A stretch of 34,222 nt of DNA, taken from the NCBI GenBank assembly GCA_022766165.1, contig QYLO01000038.1, forward strand, positions 1 through 34,222, in the 5' to 3' direction. The notes beneath the pieces were generated by a model. The model ran no database searches, was not told the DNA's origin, and worked only from the letters and a program-made list of their open reading frames with translations. Numbering within the stretch: the stretch's first letter is position 1; every line of letters begins with the position of its first letter. Shown here piece by piece: positions 24,538 to 31,073 of this stretch. The DNA comes from Candidatus Electrothrix gigas. Its GTDB lineage: Bacteria > Desulfobacterota > Desulfobulbia > Desulfobulbales > Desulfobulbaceae. The position numbers were made by a program, and so were the translations under genes.

Positions 24538-25206
24538 TTAGTACGGTCTTTGACCGACTATATTTCCCGCAGGTAAGTAGCTACATACCCAAATTTGAGA
24601 TTTATCGCCACAAACTGCTTTGGCACAGCCTACCTCTTTTGTATCTCTCCAGACCACTTGGGTATAGTGACCGCAGACACCGGTGCAGCTATTATTTGCA
24701 TAGTTGTAATCCTTGACCTCATTCCCCCAGCTATCAGTCACCTGTTCCGGGCTGACCGTCTGCAACTCTCTGCGTCCGTCAGACCACATAAGCGGGCTGG
24801 CCATAAAGAGGTTTTCACCGTAGCCTCTCTTCATACTGTGGTAGAATCCACATCCATTTCTTGTCAGCGTATTTGCCCAATTCTGTGCAACGTTAGCCAG
24901 ATGATTTGACCAGGTAAGCCCTGGAACACCGACTTGGGAACGCCACTTATTATGGGCCGCTGTGATGGCTGCTGCGTCAACAGATCCTCTTGCTTGCGGC
25001 GCAGTGTATGCTGGATATGCTGGATATTCCCGATATACTGAATTAGATGAAGTAAGCATAGATTGAGAATAACCTTCTGCCTTTGTACTCCCGCAGCCAA
25101 CAAGGGCGCAGGCAAGAAGTACAAGAAGTACAGCAGTCAAGGCTGTATCAGTCTTAGTCAATACCCTGCGCTCTTTACGTTGATATAATTCTTTTTTCGT
25201 TTTCAT
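24538..25206 (-). CDS. CAP (SCP/PR-1-like) domain lipoprotein
   Basis: From the ATG at 25204-25206, preceded by GGGAGGAG, the protein has 222 residues. A lipoprotein signal ends in LACALVGC, with Cys38 as the lipidation site. After a Tyr/Pro-rich linker (SVYREYPAYPAYTAPQA) comes a complete CAP domain: AAHNKWRSQVGVPGLTWSNH, CGFYHSMKRGYGENLF, CGHYTQVVWRDTKEVGCA and WVCSYLPAGNIVGQ. Six or more cysteines suggest disulfides, so it is exported. CAP proteins in bacteria are usually surface or extracellular, with functions mostly unknown. The frame extends upstream to 25239, but the later start has the ribosome binding site and gives a normal signal. Its leader RNA is shared with the next lipoprotein gene. 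Confidence 0.9.
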   Translation of the reverse strand: MKTKKELYQRKERRVLTKTDTALTAVLLVLLACALVGCGSTKAEGYSQSMLTSSNSVYREYPAYPAYTAPQARGSVDAAAITAAHNKWRSQVGVPGLTWSNHLANVAQNWANTLTRNGCGFYHSMKRGYGENLFMASPLMWSDGRRELQTVSPEQVTDSWGNEVKDYNYANNSCTGVCGHYTQVVWRDTKEVGCAKAVCGDKSQIWVCSYLPAGNIVGQRPY

Positions 25207-25231
25207 GAGACTCCTCCCTGATATTGCAGAA

Positions 25232-25304
25232 GCAGGCAACCCGGCTATCTCTCCTGTAGAGACCCGTGGCTTTCCGACACCGCCTCACGACGGCTGTGGC
25301 TGTG
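25232..25304 (-). promoter_or_regulatory. Structured leader RNA, GEMM (cyclic-di-GMP-I)-like riboswitch candidate, copy A
   Basis: On the minus strand the leader contains CCGTC-GTGA-GGCGG (hairpin with a GNRA loop), then GTCGGAAAGCCACGGGTCTC, a short GAGAC/GTCTC-like hairpin, and AGCCGGGTTGCC. The elements AAAGCCACGGGTCT and AGCCGGGTTGCC, their order and the GNRA hairpin resemble cyclic-di-GMP-I (GEMM) riboswitches of deltaproteobacteria, although the usual GGCAAACC element is not evident. It ends about 15 bases before the Shine-Dalgarno sequence of the CAP lipoprotein gene, a position suited to control of translation. Further upstream lies a 9-bp inverted repeat (arms 25310-25318 and 25345-25353). 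A 56-bp core (25248-25303) is identical in copy B. Confidence 0.6.
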
Positions 25305-25405
25305 TTTACGTTTCCTGAACAGAATACTCCCTATTTGACTCTGATCAGGAAACCTTGTACCTGCCAAATTAAAAACTTTTTTTGTCGTTCTACTGGTACT
25401 GAAAG

Positions 25406-26389
25406 TTACAGACTAGCTACTGCAACCCACTGTTGCTGTCCGTTGCCAAAGGGCGGATAGCTGGTTCTGGTCGGTGTGCGTTTATGCCAGTTTGTGACAG
25501 ATGCCGTTGTTTTTCCCTTTCTGCCGTGTCCGTGAAACAGCTCATAATGCTCCACTTGTCCAGCTTTATTTTTATGGACATCGACAACCACACCGAGATG
25601 GGCAATACCTTTTTGTGGGGTCAACAGTTCTGCTACAGAGAAATCCCTGTACTTAAAACCGTTTTTTCCAAAGAACAGAATGGCTCCTGGCCTGAGTAGA
25701 TCAGAGCTGTCCACGGCATTGTTAATAAGCTGTAGTTTCCCGTGTTCATGATACCAAAGGGCCAGTGTTCGGGAGTCGCGATTCTTTGCAACGGTTGGAA
25801 ACTCTTTTGCAGGGCATTGATCTTTCAGTCCCTGTACAACACGATGAAAAATCCCTGAGCAGTCTGTCAGTGGTTCAGTGGCATAGAGCAGCGATTTTTT
25901 TTCTAATTTCGTGACAACTTTACGCAATGGGTCTGTGATATCGCCCAGCCAGCACTGTGCTGAACCTGATACTGTACTTTTTGGTATACCTTCTACTGAA
26001 AGAGGTGTAAGGGTTCTAGTTCTAAGGGGAATAGCTGGTTTCAGTTGTGCAACAAGTTCCTTTGTCTTGGAAAGAGAGGTTGGATACACCTGATATACTT
26101 TGTCAATATCCAGTCTCTGTTGTGGTACTTGTCGTGGCACCTGCTGTGGTGCCTGTTCCTGTTGTAGGGGAATGAGCGGAATTACCGGGGCAACAGAATG
26201 CTCTCCGGTGGTAAGGGGTTTTTCTTGCTGAACTGCGATCTCGATTTGGCTGGTTGGCAGTGTTGCATACATGCCCTGTGGATCAGCCTGCTTTTCATTG
26301 CCACACCCTGCAAGGGTGAGAGTTGCAAGAAAAGCACCGGTGAACGCAATCAGTCCTTTGTGTGCATACAGTTCTCCTGTTGTTTTCAT
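25406..26389 (-). CDS. NlpC/P60-like lipoprotein (putative cell-wall hydrolase)
   Basis: The 327-residue protein has a lipoprotein signal ending in LTLAGC (Cys29), a Gln/Pro-rich linker (residues 73-95) and a C-terminal papain-like domain. The likely catalytic set is Cys177 in PLTDCSGIFHRV, His264 in KGIAHLGVVVDV and His286 or His288 in YELFHGHGRKG, with RPGAILFFGKNG between, the layout of NlpC/P60 and CHAP amidases that cut peptidoglycan peptides. It should act at the outer membrane or periplasm. RBS GGGAG precedes the ATG. Its N-terminus (MKTTGELYAHK) and leader resemble those of the CAP lipoprotein (MKTKKELYQRK), so the 5' parts of these genes share an origin even though the mature proteins do not. 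Confidence 0.78.
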   Translation of the reverse strand: MKTTGELYAHKGLIAFTGAFLATLTLAGCGNEKQADPQGMYATLPTSQIEIAVQQEKPLTTGEHSVAPVIPLIPLQQEQAPQQVPRQVPQQRLDIDKVYQVYPTSLSKTKELVAQLKPAIPLRTRTLTPLSVEGIPKSTVSGSAQCWLGDITDPLRKVVTKLEKKSLLYATEPLTDCSGIFHRVVQGLKDQCPAKEFPTVAKNRDSRTLALWYHEHGKLQLINNAVDSSDLLRPGAILFFGKNGFKYRDFSVAELLTPQKGIAHLGVVVDVHKNKAGQVEHYELFHGHGRKGKTTASVTNWHKRTPTRTSYPPFGNGQQQWVAVASL

Positions 26390-26418
26390 GATGTTTCTCC
26401 CTGGTATTACAGAAGCAG

Positions 26419-26487
26419 GCGGCCCGGCTGTCTCTCCTGTAGAGACCCGTGGCTTTCCGACACCGCCTCACGACGGCTGTGGCTGTT
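26419..26487 (-). promoter_or_regulatory. Structured leader RNA, GEMM (cyclic-di-GMP-I)-like riboswitch candidate, copy B
   Basis: The second copy of the leader described at 25232-25304. The 56 bp at 26431-26486 are identical to 25248-25303. The terminal element reads AGCCGGGCCGCC instead of AGCCGGGTTGCC. The flanks are similar but diverged on both sides, down to the sequence CTTCTGTAATACCAGGGAG that holds the Shine-Dalgarno site. It lies 29 bp before the start of the NlpC/P60-like lipoprotein gene. Confidence 0.6.
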
Positions 26488-26540
26488 TTCAAGTTTCCTG
26501 AGCCGAATAATCCGTATTCGACCCTGACCGGGAAGCTCTG

Positions 26541-26987
26541 TACCCGCTTGTTAAAAGCAGTTTTGCTTACTCACTTAAAAGCATAAAGTGTACCAAGGAG
26601 TAAATTAGATATCTTTCTCTTCAAAATATCGTTCTTCTTTTTACTGCTATGCAAGTAACAGGTAATAATAATTCGCTTATTTATAAGCGATTCCCTCGGA
26701 CTCTTGAAAAAATTTTGAGAGAATGTAAACTTTTTTTTCAACAAGGGTAATGTAGCGTGATAGTAAGTGACAAATTTTGTCACCAAGAGACAAGAAATGG
26801 CAGTTGTGGGTATTTTATAGACAGCTCGACATGAATAGTTGACAAAAATGTATATACGATCTTTTGATTTTTGCAAGCTAACAACGGATGTACCTGTTAT
26901 AATCGCAAAGGTAATTGATTGCAGACTATACAGCGATGTGGAAAAAAGGATGAGTGTATTATTTAACCCATTAACAGGAGTTCTTCT
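26541..26987. other. AT-rich divergent intergenic region with two palindromes
   Basis: No credible gene. It must carry the promoter of the NlpC-like gene (minus) and of the DUF4395 gene (plus). TCGCTTAT/ATAAGCGA (26673-26690) and GTGACAAA-T-TTTGTCAC (26767-26783) are perfect inverted repeats. On the plus strand there is a TTGACA near 26841 without a fitting -10, and a perfect TATAAT near 26900 without a fitting -35. An open minus-strand frame here is compositionally biased and overlaps the DUF4395 start. Confidence 0.55.
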
Positions 26988-27443
26988 ATGAGTCTTATGT
27001 GTCCGGTTTCTTTTAAAAAAGTAAATGAACATGCTGTGCGGATCAACGCTGCCTTGGCCTTTTTCTCAATCCTGCTTTTTTTCCTGACTCCTTGGCAGTG
27101 GATCATCCTGCTTGTTGGTGGAGATTTCTTTATTCGGGGATTTCTCAACCCTCAGTACAGTCTCTTTGCTCAGATCAGCAAGAAGATCCTTACGCTGTTG
27201 CACGCCAAACCGGTTATGGTTGATGCAGGTCCTAAAATTTTTGCAGCAAAAATAGGCTTTTTCTTCTGTTGTCTGCTCACGGCAGCATGGCTTTTTACTC
27301 TTGAACGAACCGCCCTGATTGCAGGGGCAATGTTCATGATGTGCGCTGCTCTGGAAGCTGTTTTTAAATTTTGTGTGGCCTGCCAGATCTATCCCTTTAT
27401 CTATGGCCTAAAAAAGGAGAAAGAGCTACAGGTAGACGAGTAA
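26988..27443 (+). CDS. DUF4395 domain-containing membrane protein
   Basis: The 151-residue protein matches DUF4395: the N-terminal CPVSFKKVNEHAVRINA, two hydrophobic segments in the first half (AALAFFSILLFFLTPWQWII), the loop GDFFIRGFLNPQYSLFAQI, then DAGPKIFAAKIGFFFCC and the C-terminal CVACQIYPFIYGL. About four membrane helices are expected. The family is unstudied; it is found beside thiol/redox or rhodanese-type genes in some bacteria, and the conserved Cys residues (N-terminal CPVS, C-terminal CVAC) would allow a redox role. RBS AGGAG lies seven bases before the ATG. Confidence 0.85.
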   Translation: MSLMCPVSFKKVNEHAVRINAALAFFSILLFFLTPWQWIILLVGGDFFIRGFLNPQYSLFAQISKKILTLLHAKPVMVDAGPKIFAAKIGFFFCCLLTAAWLFTLERTALIAGAMFMMCAALEAVFKFCVACQIYPFIYGLKKEKELQVDE

Positions 27444-27451
27444 TACTTCTC

Positions 27452-27475
27452 CTGCCGAACTGCCGAACTGCCGAA
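27452..27475. repeat. Three exact 8-bp tandem units between convergent genes
   Basis: CTGCCGAA is repeated three times in the 33-bp gap between the DUF4395 stop and the UPF0280 stop. It codes for nothing and is a simple repeat that could change copy number. Confidence 0.9.
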
Positions 27476-27476
27476 C

Positions 27477-28235
27477 CTACAGTGGAACCAGTTCAACATT
27501 CCCCCAGGCCCCAAGATGTTCGCCTGAGATAATAACAACCCCGGCAAGTCCTGTGATGCTCTTGGCAACCTCCAAGGCATGTTGAATGCTTTTCTTTTTT
27601 CTGCCCACCTCATTGCCGAGACGGGTGGCTGCGGCATCAGCCAAGGCTGTGGAGGGAGCAAGAACCACAACCGCATCAGCCTGCCCCAGGCTGAGGGAAT
27701 GCCCAATGGTTCCCGAGGAGCAGCACACCCCACAGGGCATCTGTTCTGGCTGGAGATGAATGCCCAATGTATTGCTCAACGGTGACTCCCCGGCATAAAC
27801 GGCAACAGTGCTTGCCTGGGTTCTGGCAACAAAGAGATCGCCGCCGTTCTCAACAATGACCTCTTCAAGATGGAGGGAAGAGAGGAGGCTCTTGCCTACC
27901 TGTTCGGCAACAAGGCCAGCCACTGTTGCCATCGGCCCAACATTGGCGGTCGTTCCTGCGGCCAGCATCTCTTGGATGATCACCGGAGCCTGCTTATTTT
28001 GTGGGAGCGGGACAAGGCTCTGAAGAAAATTCGGGTACATTCTAATATACTCCTCAATAACGCCACGCACTTGAGAGACCGCTACCAAGGCATGATCCTC
28101 TACTGATTGAGAGGCCAGAATATGCAGGTCTGTTTCAGCGATCTTGACAATGGACGAAACAAGGCCGGAGTTTTCAATCAGGCGATAGTTTCTCTCCTGA
28201 TAGGAGAGTGGGGATTTTTTTTCAGAACGAGCCAT
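27477..28235 (-). CDS. UPF0280 family protein
   Basis: The 252-residue protein matches UPF0280: YQERNYRLIENSGLVSSIVK, TDLHILASQSVE, MLAAGTTANVGPMATVAGLV, VENGGDLFVAR, and GVCCSSGTIGHSLSLGQADA. The ENGGD motif and the TVAG stretch resemble ApbE flavin transferases, to which the family is structurally related. Its reaction is unknown. No signal peptide. It is divergent from the glycosyltransferase operon with only 61 bp between starts, so the two promoters must be close or overlap. No clear ribosome binding site is visible. Confidence 0.88.
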   Translation of the reverse strand: MARSEKKSPLSYQERNYRLIENSGLVSSIVKIAETDLHILASQSVEDHALVAVSQVRGVIEEYIRMYPNFLQSLVPLPQNKQAPVIIQEMLAAGTTANVGPMATVAGLVAEQVGKSLLSSLHLEEVIVENGGDLFVARTQASTVAVYAGESPLSNTLGIHLQPEQMPCGVCCSSGTIGHSLSLGQADAVVVLAPSTALADAAATRLGNEVGRKKKSIQHALEVAKSITGLAGVVIISGEHLGAWGNVELVPL

Positions 28236-28296
28236 AACTTATAGGGGAGCTTACGTTTTTTACATTATGAGGAGTTACCAGTAATACAATGATACA

Positions 28297-28929
28297 ATGA
28301 ATTTGCAGCAGGCCATCATCATTTTTACCAGATATCCGCAGGCAGGCAAAGTAAAAACCCGCCTGATTGACCGACTCGGTCCGCAGGGGGCAGCAAGCCT
28401 GCATGATCAACTGACCAAACAGGTTATCAGCAGTATACAACCACTACTGCAAACAGGTCAGACCCAGCTACAGGTTGCGTATTGCGGCGCAACAGCGCAG
28501 GAAATGACGGACTGGCTTGGTCAGAATATATCCTTAACCCGGCAACAGGGCAATGATCTGGGCAAACGAATGCAACATGCCTTTGAACAAGCATGGCAAC
28601 AGGGGACAGAAAAGGTGCTACTGATTGGTTCTGACTGCCCTGGTATAGATGCAGACATTATGAGATCTGGCCTGAATGCTCTGCAAACGCATGACTTGGT
28701 CCTTGGTCCGGCAGTGGATGGCGGCTATTACCTGATCGGGCTACATGCCCATGTTCGGGGATATGAGCTGCTGTTTCAGCGTATTGACTGGGGGACAGCG
28801 CAGGTTCTCCAACAAACCTTAGAACAGGCTGAACAAGCCTCTCTCTCGTATATCCTGTTACCAAAACTCCACGACATCGACCGTCCAGAAGACCTTGTCC
28901 ATCTCAATCATTATACCGACGCTGAATGA
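28297..28929 (+). CDS. TIGR04282-type (CofC-like) glycosyltransferase
   Basis: The 210-residue protein starts QQAIIIFTRYPQAGKVKTRL, and has VLLIGSDCPGIDADIM and VLGPAVDGGYYLIGLH, the signature of the TIGR04282 arsenosugar-biosynthesis-associated/CofC-like glycosyltransferase family. These soluble nucleotidyl- or glycosyltransferases are nearly always encoded beside a TIGR04283 glycosyltransferase, as here, where the second gene overlaps the end of this one by 35 bp. The natural product is not settled for most members. The purine-rich GAGGAG sequence lies unusually far (about 20 bases) before this ATG. Confidence 0.87.
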   Translation: MNLQQAIIIFTRYPQAGKVKTRLIDRLGPQGAASLHDQLTKQVISSIQPLLQTGQTQLQVAYCGATAQEMTDWLGQNISLTRQQGNDLGKRMQHAFEQAWQQGTEKVLLIGSDCPGIDADIMRSGLNALQTHDLVLGPAVDGGYYLIGLHAHVRGYELLFQRIDWGTAQVLQQTLEQAEQASLSYILLPKLHDIDRPEDLVHLNHYTDAE

Positions 28930-29608
28930 AGGCCAGCACATAGGCACCTGCCTTGATCGGCTGTTGCTTCACAGACGCTCCTCTGAGAACTTAGCTAACA
29001 TATCTGAAATAATCGTTGCTGACGGCGGCAGTACAGACCAAACGCTTCAGGAAATTGCAGCCAGGGGCATCCACCGCATCCAACTGCTTCATACTGAGGC
29101 CGGTCGCGGCCAACAGCAGCACTGTGGGGCAACAGCGGCTTCTGGAGATATCCTGCTTTTCCTGCATTGCGACACCGTCTTACCTGAAACGTTTTTCGAT
29201 GATATCTGTGCAACCCTTCAGAAAAAGGATGTTGTAGCCGGAGCCTTTAGATTACATATAAACGGACGTGGTGTTGGCTTTCGCCTGATTGAGGCCGGGG
29301 TGCAACTCCGTTCAAGCCTGCTGCAATTACCCTACGGAGATCAGGCCCTGTTCATGCGCAGAGCAACCTACTTTACTGTTGGTGGCTTTCCAGAGCAGCC
29401 GATTATGGAAGATCTTGCCCTGGTTCTTTGTTTAAAAAAGTTGGGCAGGATTGCACTCACCCAAACTCATGTTACAACCTCGGCACGGCGTTGGCAGCAA
29501 CACGGTCTAGTCAAGACAACCCTTATCAACCAGCTCATGCTCTTGGGTCGGGTTATTGGTGTTTCGCCCCAACAACTGGCTCGATTGTACTACGCACAGA
29601 GGAAATAA
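28895..29608 (+). CDS. TIGR04283-type family 2 glycosyltransferase
   Basis: The 237-residue GT-A enzyme opens SISIIIPTLNEGQHIGTCLD and has the Asp motifs IIVADGGSTDQT and LLFLHCDTVLP (the metal-binding D-x-D position is CDT), then GAFRLHINGRG and QPIMEDLALVL. This is the family usually paired with TIGR04282 proteins. The frame starts at a TTG (28895-28897) inside the upstream gene, which fits the family's N-terminus, so translational coupling is likely; no ATG fits. The nucleotidyltransferase gene follows within 5 bp, giving a three-gene operon. Confidence 0.87.
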   Translation: MSISIIIPTLNEGQHIGTCLDRLLLHRRSSENLANISEIIVADGGSTDQTLQEIAARGIHRIQLLHTEAGRGQQQHCGATAASGDILLFLHCDTVLPETFFDDICATLQKKDVVAGAFRLHINGRGVGFRLIEAGVQLRSSLLQLPYGDQALFMRRATYFTVGGFPEQPIMEDLALVLCLKKLGRIALTQTHVTTSARRWQQHGLVKTTLINQLMLLGRVIGVSPQQLARLYYAQRK

Positions 29609-29613
29609 AAATC

Positions 29614-30486
29614 ATGCAGGCAATGCTTCTCGCTGCCGGATTCGGCACCCGCTTACGTCCCTACACCCTTGTTCGTCCCAAACCGCTCTTTCCGATCTGT
29701 AATATCCCTTTGCTCCACATCCTGCTGGACAAGTTAGTTGATGCAGGCTGTGACCGTATTGTGGTCAACTGCCATTATCTTGCCGATCAGATCAAAGAGG
29801 CTGTAGAGAGGAGACCAGAGGTGATTCTTCAGTATGAGAAAGAAGTTTTGGGAACCGGCGGCGGCCTGCGCAAGGCTCTGGAGCATTTTCAGGATCAACC
29901 AGATACGCCTGTGCTGGTCATGAACGGGGATATTTTCCATGACATCGACCTTGCTCATCTCATAGCAAAGCATGTAACTGCAAAGAATGCAGTGACAATG
30001 GCTCTGCACCACTATCCTCGGTTTCATTCTGTGCAGGTACAGCAGGACCGGGTTCAGGGATTTACAACAGACAAGGAACATGAAAACTTACTGGCCTTCA
30101 CTGGTATTCACGTGGTGAATCAAGAAATTTTACGGCAAATTCCAACGGCATGTTTTTTCCATATTATTGACCTGTATCAAGAAATAGCCACGGCAGGAAA
30201 GATAGGGTATACAAGGGTTGATGGCAGTTTTTGGCAGGATATGGGAACACCAGATGATTATCTGGATCTCCACCGGCATCTGCTGGCTTCACAAACACCG
30301 TCTTGGCAGGTTCATGAAAGCGCGGTTGTCGGAAAAAATGTAGTCTTGAAAGATTGGGGAGTTATCGGACCTAGGGCGGTAATCGGGGAGGGGACAACAC
30401 TTGCTCGTTGTGTGATCTGGGAAGATGCGGAGGTTGCGGGTGGTGAGGAGTTTGCTGACAAGATAATCATTTCTGATACAGCGTAA
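29614..30486 (+). CDS. Sugar-phosphate nucleotidyltransferase (MurU/GlmU-N-type, NDP-sugar pyrophosphorylase family)
   Basis: The protein starts MQAMLLAAGFGTRLRPYTLV (ATG at 29614, 290 residues) with AGAGGAAA before it; the frame is open further upstream to 29428, but that part overlaps the preceding gene and is not protein-like. GxGTRLRP at 9-16 and the lysine in VRPKPLFPI are the nucleotide-binding signature; EKEVLGTGGGLRKAL and VMNGDIFHDIDL carry the sugar and metal sites. The C-terminal 70 residues are a short left-handed helix (VVGKNVVLKDWGVIG). It makes an NDP-sugar from a sugar phosphate and NTP, possibly the donor for the glycosyltransferases just upstream. Confidence 0.87.
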   Translation: MQAMLLAAGFGTRLRPYTLVRPKPLFPICNIPLLHILLDKLVDAGCDRIVVNCHYLADQIKEAVERRPEVILQYEKEVLGTGGGLRKALEHFQDQPDTPVLVMNGDIFHDIDLAHLIAKHVTAKNAVTMALHHYPRFHSVQVQQDRVQGFTTDKEHENLLAFTGIHVVNQEILRQIPTACFFHIIDLYQEIATAGKIGYTRVDGSFWQDMGTPDDYLDLHRHLLASQTPSWQVHESAVVGKNVVLKDWGVIGPRAVIGEGTTLARCVIWEDAEVAGGEEFADKIIISDTA

Positions 30487-30555
30487 AAACAGTGGGCTAG
30501 TATTGATCACCCCTTGAGTGAGGGCGGGGATATCCAGGAGTATCCAAGAAAGAGC

Positions 30556-30615
30556 GTCCCAAAGGGACTGCCGAAAATAGCCCGATGTTGCAACATCGGG
30601 GGTACTTGGGAGTAC
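30556..30615. terminator. Three hairpins in a row between convergent genes
   Basis: GTCCC-AAA-GGGAC (30556-30568), CCCGATG-TTGCAA-CATCGGG (30581-30600, a perfect 20-bp palindrome) and GTACT-TGGG-AGTAC (30602-30615) stand one after the other just beyond the DUF1844 stop at 30619; the nucleotidyltransferase gene ends at 30486 from the other side. The minus strand has TATTTT after the middle hairpin. The arrangement suits a two-way transcription barrier, though neither side has a long T-run. Confidence 0.55.
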
Positions 30616-30618
30616 TTA

Positions 30619-30939
30619 TTATCTTTTGTCCTTGGCCTTTATAAACCGCATCTTCAGCTCATACAACACCCGCTCCAGCAACTCTTGCTCATCCTTTTCC
30701 AAGTTGCCCTTGGTCTTTTCTTCCAACATGACCAAGGTGTCAATACTGTTCCGGGCCAACTCAAGATCCACTACTGTTTGACCTGTTTCTGGATGGGCCA
30801 AGTCACCAAGATGAAACAGGGCTGTTGTATTTAAGGAAAGGATAAAGGAGATAAAGGAGACCGCAGGCATCACGCATTCCCCGTCCCTATTTTTTACCCT
30901 TCCTTCAGGACACTCGCAATCTTTTTCTTGTTCACTCAT
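30619..30939 (-). CDS. DUF1844 domain-containing protein with a cysteine-bearing N-terminus
   Basis: The 106-residue protein matches DUF1844: FISFILSLNTTALFHLGDLA, HPETGQTVVDLELARNSIDT, MLEEKTKGNLEKDEQELL and YELKMRFIKAKDKR. The family is common in Desulfobacterota and Acidobacteria and its function is unknown. Unlike the usual form, the first 27 residues hold three cysteines (Cys8, Cys10, Cys22 in DCECPEGRVKNRDGECV), which could bind metal. The ATG has no obvious Shine-Dalgarno sequence. Confidence 0.88.
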   Translation of the reverse strand: MSEQEKDCECPEGRVKNRDGECVMPAVSFISFILSLNTTALFHLGDLAHPETGQTVVDLELARNSIDTLVMLEEKTKGNLEKDEQELLERVLYELKMRFIKAKDKR

Positions 30940-30983
30940 GACAGTATGCAGAGGTAAAGTTTACTGAGTTAAGATGTCTTTTT

Positions 30984-31046
30984 ATATGAAAGTTCTGTGT
31001 ATTGAGCCGCTTTCATATTTTGTTGTCCCTCCCCAGTGGGAAGGGA
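30984..31046. repeat. Two inverted repeats between DUF1844 and serA genes
   Basis: A 9-bp perfect pair, ATATGAAAG (30984-30992) and CTTTCATAT (31010-31018), is followed by TCCCTCCCC-AGT-GGGAAGGGA (31026-31046, nine pairs with one G-U). Neither has the T-run of a standard terminator on the minus strand, where serA ends at 31074, but together they may mark the end of the serA message. Confidence 0.5.
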
Positions 31047-31073
31047 AAGAGAGATAAGGGATGAGAGTGCTTG

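Noticed and set aside
26571..27032. A 153-codon minus-strand frame in the gap before the DUF4395 gene
   Set aside because: Composition follows AT-rich non-coding DNA, it overlaps the start of a well-supported gene on the other strand and has no recognisable domain.
29428..29613. Upstream extension of the nucleotidyltransferase by 62 codons
   Set aside because: It lies inside the preceding glycosyltransferase gene and is not protein-like; family members start at MQAMLLAAG, where a ribosome binding site is present.
31026..31046. Hairpin near the serA stop called as its terminator
   Set aside because: Stem is good, but no T-run follows on the minus strand.
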